A DNA stretch of 5,258 bases from CAZPZR01 sp964591105 (GTDB taxonomy: Bacteria; Bacillota; Clostridia; Lachnospirales; Lachnospiraceae). Under the pieces are notes generated by a model. It was not told the DNA's origin, did not search any database, and saw only the letters and a program-made list of their open reading frames with translations. Below, one piece after another: positions 5,197 to 5,258 of this stretch. The stretch lies in assembly GCA_964591105.1 (NCBI GenBank), contig CAZPZR010000094.1:1-5258 (forward strand), given 5' to 3'. Numbering within the stretch: position 1 is the stretch's first letter; each line of letters starts with the position of its first letter. The translations under genes were made by a program, and so were the position numbers.

Positions 5197-5258
5197 TTAT
5201 TCTTTTATCTGCTCTAATTCCGTCACATTGACTCCTAACGCTGTCAGGATGACTTTTG
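5197..5258 (-). CDS. C-terminal end of an unidentified protein (runs off the right edge)
   Basis: The minus strand from the edge reads 19 codons, KVILTALGVNVTELEQIKE, to a TAA stop at 5199-5197. The residue mix (an aliphatic helix, then an acidic amphipathic tail) looks like a real protein end; the other two minus-strand frames in this stretch give a stop at once or an implausible serine/arginine-rich string. The fragment is too short to assign a family. It points the same way as the glycosyltransferase, but the 280-base gap and the separate promoter at 4944-4972 argue against one tight operon. Confidence 0.6.
   Translation of the reverse strand, partial: KVILTALGVNVTELEQIKE

Noticed and set aside
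1..5258. CRISPR array, insertion sequence or phage attachment site
   Set aside because: No regular long repeats with spacers, no transposase or integrase frame and no terminal inverted repeats were seen.

Overview
The window looks like chromosomal DNA of a low-GC anaerobic Firmicute, most likely a gut Lachnospiraceae-type clostridium. The grounds are A/T-rich intergenic DNA, strong AGGAGG ribosome binding sites, cobalamin riboswitches, and the style of the proteins. The family assignment is inference; no taxonomic marker gene is present.

Layout, left to right. Positions 1-353 (minus) hold the first 117 codons of a secreted protein that runs off the left edge. Its leader (about 354-692) carries a compact cobalamin riboswitch. 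Next comes a minus-strand operon read from about 3156 down to 745. It consists of a promoter, a second and fuller cobalamin riboswitch, an intrinsic terminator at 2844-2880, an N-terminally truncated CbiT, a complete CbiA (cobyrinate a,c-diamide synthase) and an 81-residue cysteine-rich protein. Positions 3305-3799 (plus) encode a nitroreductase with its own promoter, divergent from the operon. A convergent A/T-rich junction then separates it from a family 2 glycosyltransferase (3897-4913, minus). From 4980 to 5196 there are no genes, but there is an array of TTCA boxes spaced 11 bp apart and two overlapping hairpins. The last 62 bases are the C-terminal end of another minus-strand gene.

How it fits together. 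Two transcription units in the same orientation, about 2.3 kb apart, each begin with a cobalamin riboswitch. The first appears to be a shrunken corrinoid-synthesis operon: CbiA is intact, while CbiT has lost its N-terminal SAM-binding part exactly where the riboswitch terminator ends. The second unit makes a secreted surface protein whose B12 control suggests a role in corrinoid or metal capture. The nitroreductase and glycosyltransferase look like unrelated neighbours.

The most interesting items are the eroded but still riboswitch-controlled cobalamin operon, the B12-regulated surface protein, and the helically phased TTCA array beside a possible short structured RNA.
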